The notes under the pieces were generated by a model. The model did not search any database, was not told where the DNA came from, and was given only the letters and a program-made list of their open reading frames with translations. Shown here one piece after another: positions 61,577-64,000 of a stretch of DNA of 64,000 nucleotides (its first letter is position 1; each line of letters begins with the position of its first letter). The position numbers were made by a program, and so were the translations under genes. The DNA comes from Pseudanabaena sp. M085S1SP2A07QC (GTDB lineage Bacteria > Cyanobacteriota > Cyanobacteriia > Pseudanabaenales > Pseudanabaenaceae). The DNA is taken from positions 57,287 to 121,286 of the forward strand of contig JADBWK010000024.1 in the NCBI GenBank assembly GCA_020404895.1, written 5' to 3'.

Positions 61577-63157
61577 CTAATCTAATTTTATCTGAGGTAA
61601 GGCAATTATGTTTAAACCACCTTGAAAATCACTGCTAATATCTACAGGAAGCAAATTCTGCAAATATGGCTGATAGCAAAACAATTGATATCCAATGCTT
61701 CTTAGGTAATCTGCTACTGGTAAATTACTACCTTGCGTTCCTGCGATATTTTCGTAAAGGATAATTGGTGCAAACTCTGTCAGCAGGCGATCGCCACCCT
61801 TCAAAACTTGCAATTCATGTCCTTCCGCATCAATTTTGAGAAAATCAACTCGACTTACCTCATATTTTTCGATGAGGCTATCTAAAGTAAAACATTCTAC
61901 TTCTTCAAAACTACTTGCATTTCGGGCTTGAGCATCATCTTCAGAAATTAGTTCATTAAGTTCACTTGCCGAACTAAGGGATAGCTTTGCCTTGCCATTG
62001 CGATCGCTTGCTGCCCCTGCACATACCTTAACCCAATCCAACTGATTAATACGACAAGTTTCATTGAGATAATTTACGCATTGAGAAAATGGTTCAACAG
62101 ACAAAACCAGACCAGATTCGCCAACTCTCTTAGCAGCGCTGAAAGTATACACACCAGCATTTGCGCCAACATCAATCACAGTCATTCCTGCTTGAATACC
62201 ATTGCGCCAAAACTCAAGCTCGCGCTCAAACCAATCCCCTTGAGCGACTAAAACACCTGTCACAATACTCCGAAAACTTGGCTCAACTGCCAACACTAAA
62301 TCCTGATCGAAAGAAACATAGGTAATCTCACTATCTATGTCTAATCTTGTCCATTGCCATTCTGCTAAATTCCCACCCTGTTCTAAGAAGATATTTTTTG
62401 CTGTATTGAGCCAATAGTCGGCATTACTGAGATTGCCAGCATCTCGGCAACCCAAATATAATGCTTGCAAAACTGGTGCATAGGCTGGCTTTATCTGTCT
62501 AGCATGATGCAAATTCACAATTCCTTCAATTTGACCTCCCATTAATTCCGCAACACCTAGCATCAGCCTAGCATCTAGATTTTCAGAGAAGATTTGATTA
62601 GCTAGCCTCAGAAATCTAACACCAGAAGGATTATAAAAAATAAATTGCGATCTCCTAACTACTTCTGCTAAGAGCATATTCGCTTGTAGATAGCCATTTT
62701 CAGCACTTAACATTAGCTCAAACTCTTTATTTCCCCTAGATAACACAGGTAAATAGATTAAGCTCATATCTATACTTTTCTCATATTCAGCAGTCTGAGG
62801 CGGATTAACCACCGTATGCAAGGCAAGACTATTAGCCCCATAATCTCCTCCCAGCATACTCTGGATCAAAATATAATGAGCCGCACAATGCAAGTTTTGA
62901 TCAAGCGCAAATCCCCTCTCTAACTTTGCCTTAGCTTCCGCAACTATGCTCGTTTTCACCTGTAAATCTTCTTCTTGAGATGCATTAATTAAATCGATTA
63001 CAGCCAAATTATTCCAATCTAGGGAACTCACTGGATCATCCCAATTAGTATTCTCAATCACTTCTTCTAATCTAGATAAAATGCTCGCATCAGTATTTGG
63101 ATAGTTGTCAAATAGATACTCAAGATAGCGATCGCCGAATTGATAATTAGTTTGCAT
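61577..63157 (-). CDS. FkbM methyltransferase with N-terminal TPR-like region
   Basis: The 526-residue protein has a helical repeat-like half (residues about 1-270: LILIQSM, ARLMLGVAELMGGQIEGIV, ALYLGCRDAGNLSNADYWL). The FkbM domain is in 300-520: MTVIDVGANAGVYTFSAAK (SAM motif I), VLSVEPFSQCVNYLNETC, VDFLKIDAEGHELQVLKGG and FAPIILYENI. It is better conserved in motif I than its neighbour. It lies 53 nt upstream of the other FkbM gene in the same direction, so they probably share a transcript. Confidence 0.87.
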   Translation of the reverse strand: MQTNYQFGDRYLEYLFDNYPNTDASILSRLEEVIENTNWDDPVSSLDWNNLAVIDLINASQEEDLQVKTSIVAEAKAKLERGFALDQNLHCAAHYILIQSMLGGDYGANSLALHTVVNPPQTAEYEKSIDMSLIYLPVLSRGNKEFELMLSAENGYLQANMLLAEVVRRSQFIFYNPSGVRFLRLANQIFSENLDARLMLGVAELMGGQIEGIVNLHHARQIKPAYAPVLQALYLGCRDAGNLSNADYWLNTAKNIFLEQGGNLAEWQWTRLDIDSEITYVSFDQDLVLAVEPSFRSIVTGVLVAQGDWFERELEFWRNGIQAGMTVIDVGANAGVYTFSAAKRVGESGLVLSVEPFSQCVNYLNETCRINQLDWVKVCAGAASDRNGKAKLSLSSASELNELISEDDAQARNASSFEEVECFTLDSLIEKYEVSRVDFLKIDAEGHELQVLKGGDRLLTEFAPIILYENIAGTQGSNLPVADYLRSIGYQLFCYQPYLQNLLPVDISSDFQGGLNIIALPQIKLD

Positions 63158-63280
63158 AGTATTAACTTACTGGGGATTTTAGGCTTTATCTGTCATCAAG
63201 TAACCGAGGTTTTCCAAATCGCAAATAGTATTTTGTACCAACGGTAACAGCTCGGCTACACCTTGCGATCGCATCTCTAA

Positions 63281-64000
63281 CTAAACCTTAGCCATACTAT
63301 CCAACCAAGTCTCCAAATCAGCCATCCCCTTAAAATCTAGCAAAGCCTCGGCAAGACTTTCGATAGCGGCTATTGGTAGTGCTTTTATTTGTGCTTGTTG
63401 CGCGATCGATAGTTGCCCACAACGGCGGTTAAGGATGCGTAACACTATTTCAATTTCACCCTCTTGGCGACCAATCCGTTGACCAATCTGTTGACCCTCT
63501 TGGCGACCCTCTTGGCGACCGTCCTGTCGCCCAATTTGGAAAACTTCTTGATAAAAGCGTGTTTGAGTTATATCTGTCTCTTTAAGATTTAACATGAGTC
63601 TGACCTCCTCAATACTCAACTGTGGAAACTTATTTATCAGTATAGCCTCTACCAAGTCTAGGCGCATCCGAAACTCTGCTGGAGTATTGCTATTTCTCAG
63701 TATCTTCTGAGCCGATGCACTCATCTCTTGTTCTGGAATAACCAAAAGCCTTAGCAAAGATAAATTTGGGCTTAAATTTACCTCATCAATCAAATCCTCT
63801 AAGTAAAGTCGATGCACCCAAGTACCTAGCAAAACTTGATAAGCTAAATCAGCCCCTAAGTTTTGGCTACGGCGGCGCAAAATTAGCAATCCGCGCCAAG
63901 GTCTAGCAACCTTATACTGTCGTAAATAAAGAAATATGCCTGCAAAAAAGCGACCATAAAAATCATCGTCACTTTGCATTTGTGCTTCTAAGAATACCAA
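63281..64000 (-). CDS. 5'-truncated Rpn/DUF2887-type nuclease with DUF4351 tail
   Basis: The frame runs off the right edge, so the N terminus is missing. Visible parts are the family core LEAQMQSDDDFYGRFFAGIF and LYLRQYKVARPWRGLLIL, a helical middle, then QDGRQEGRQEGQQIGQRIGR, a Gly/Gln/Arg repeat. The DUF4351-like end is VLRILNRRCGQLSIAQQAQI plus ALLDFKGMADLETWL. Related Rpn proteins (PD-(D/E)XK fold) promote recombination in E. coli; cyanobacteria have many copies. Confidence 0.83.
   Translation of the reverse strand: MVFLEAQMQSDDDFYGRFFAGIFLYLRQYKVARPWRGLLILRRRSQNLGADLAYQVLLGTWVHRLYLEDLIDEVNLSPNLSLLRLLVIPEQEMSASAQKILRNSNTPAEFRMRLDLVEAILINKFPQLSIEEVRLMLNLKETDITQTRFYQEVFQIGRQDGRQEGRQEGQQIGQRIGRQEGEIEIVLRILNRRCGQLSIAQQAQIKALPIAAIESLAEALLDFKGMADLETWLDSMAKV

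Noticed and set aside
63179..63274. 31-codon minus-strand frame (MRSQGVAELLPLVQN...)
   Set aside because: Protein-like but very short, without a ribosome site; probably the tail of a lost gene or chance.
1..64000. CRISPR array, prophage, intact insertion sequence, rRNA
   Set aside because: No regularly spaced repeats, no transposase or phage structural genes, and no rRNA sequence were recognised; the only tandem array is the coding 21-bp repeat.

Overview
The window is a piece of a cyanobacterial chromosome, most likely a filamentous Pseudanabaena-type organism (inference). The basis is the very high density of the HIP1 octamer GCGATCGC inside genes, the moderate GC content, and typically cyanobacterial families: EbsA, PilMNO plus AMIN-domain PilQ without PilP, NatB, three-domain ribosomal protein S1, many Uma2 and DUF29 proteins, and SPINDLY-type glycosyltransferases. 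Nearly every intergenic space carries a long, almost perfect inverted repeat. No CRISPR array, rRNA, prophage or intact insertion sequence was seen.

Layout. 1-10.7 kb: a three-gene surface operon, made of a 5'-truncated outer-membrane beta-barrel/OmpA-like giant, a beta-helix protein with an OmpA domain, and a secreted protein with ten DUF11-like repeats. 10.8-13.5 kb: an L36 gene of the zinc-free type (41 codons), a WecA/TagO-type lipid-phosphate sugar transferase, and ATP sulfurylase. 14-18.5 kb: a fermentative/carbon-shunt operon of phosphoketolase, a histidine phosphatase and acetate kinase. 18.6-25.7 kb: a Uma2 protein, SUI1/YciH, a coiled-coil protein, EF-Ts (without rpsB), CsaB, a membrane protein, two stand-alone FHA proteins, and prfB with its programmed +1 frameshift. 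26.5-31.7 kb: pilM-pilN-pilO-pilQ behind a consensus promoter. 31.8-34.4 kb: a MITE-like element, DUF29, tRNA-Thr(GGU), gene relics including a GGDEF fragment, and rpsA. 34.5-39.5 kb: a DigH-like hydrolase, alanine racemase, family-4 uracil-DNA glycosylase, DUF2288 and a second DUF29. 39.7-45.7 kb: zinc-ribbon proteins, a lipase-like hydrolase, Uma2, two family-2 glycosyltransferases and RNase III. 45.8-47.9 kb: NatB and the pilus factor EbsA. 48-54.5 kb: uncharacterised genes around a GH19 lysozyme/chitinase-like protein with four N-terminal repeats, then a PD-(D/E)XK-like / Uma2 / P-loop group. 54.6-64 kb: a pilin gene without a start codon, an intact pilin, a 1,492-residue protein with two SPINDLY/OGT-type catalytic domains, two FkbM methyltransferases, and a truncated Rpn-type nuclease.

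How it fits together. The strongest theme is the cell envelope. Type IV pilus assembly genes (pilMNOQ, ebsA), pilins, and a pilin-adjacent glycosyltransferase and methyltransferase island suggest glycosylated, possibly methylated pili. The first three genes look like a surface or adhesin module anchored to peptidoglycan. CsaB, the WecA-like enzyme, Alr, the DigH-like and GH19 enzymes and the two GT2 enzymes serve wall and polysaccharide metabolism. The best candidates for something undescribed are the OmpA/beta-helix/DUF11 trio, the double-headed SPINDLY protein beside the pilins, and the repeat-GH19 neighbourhood.
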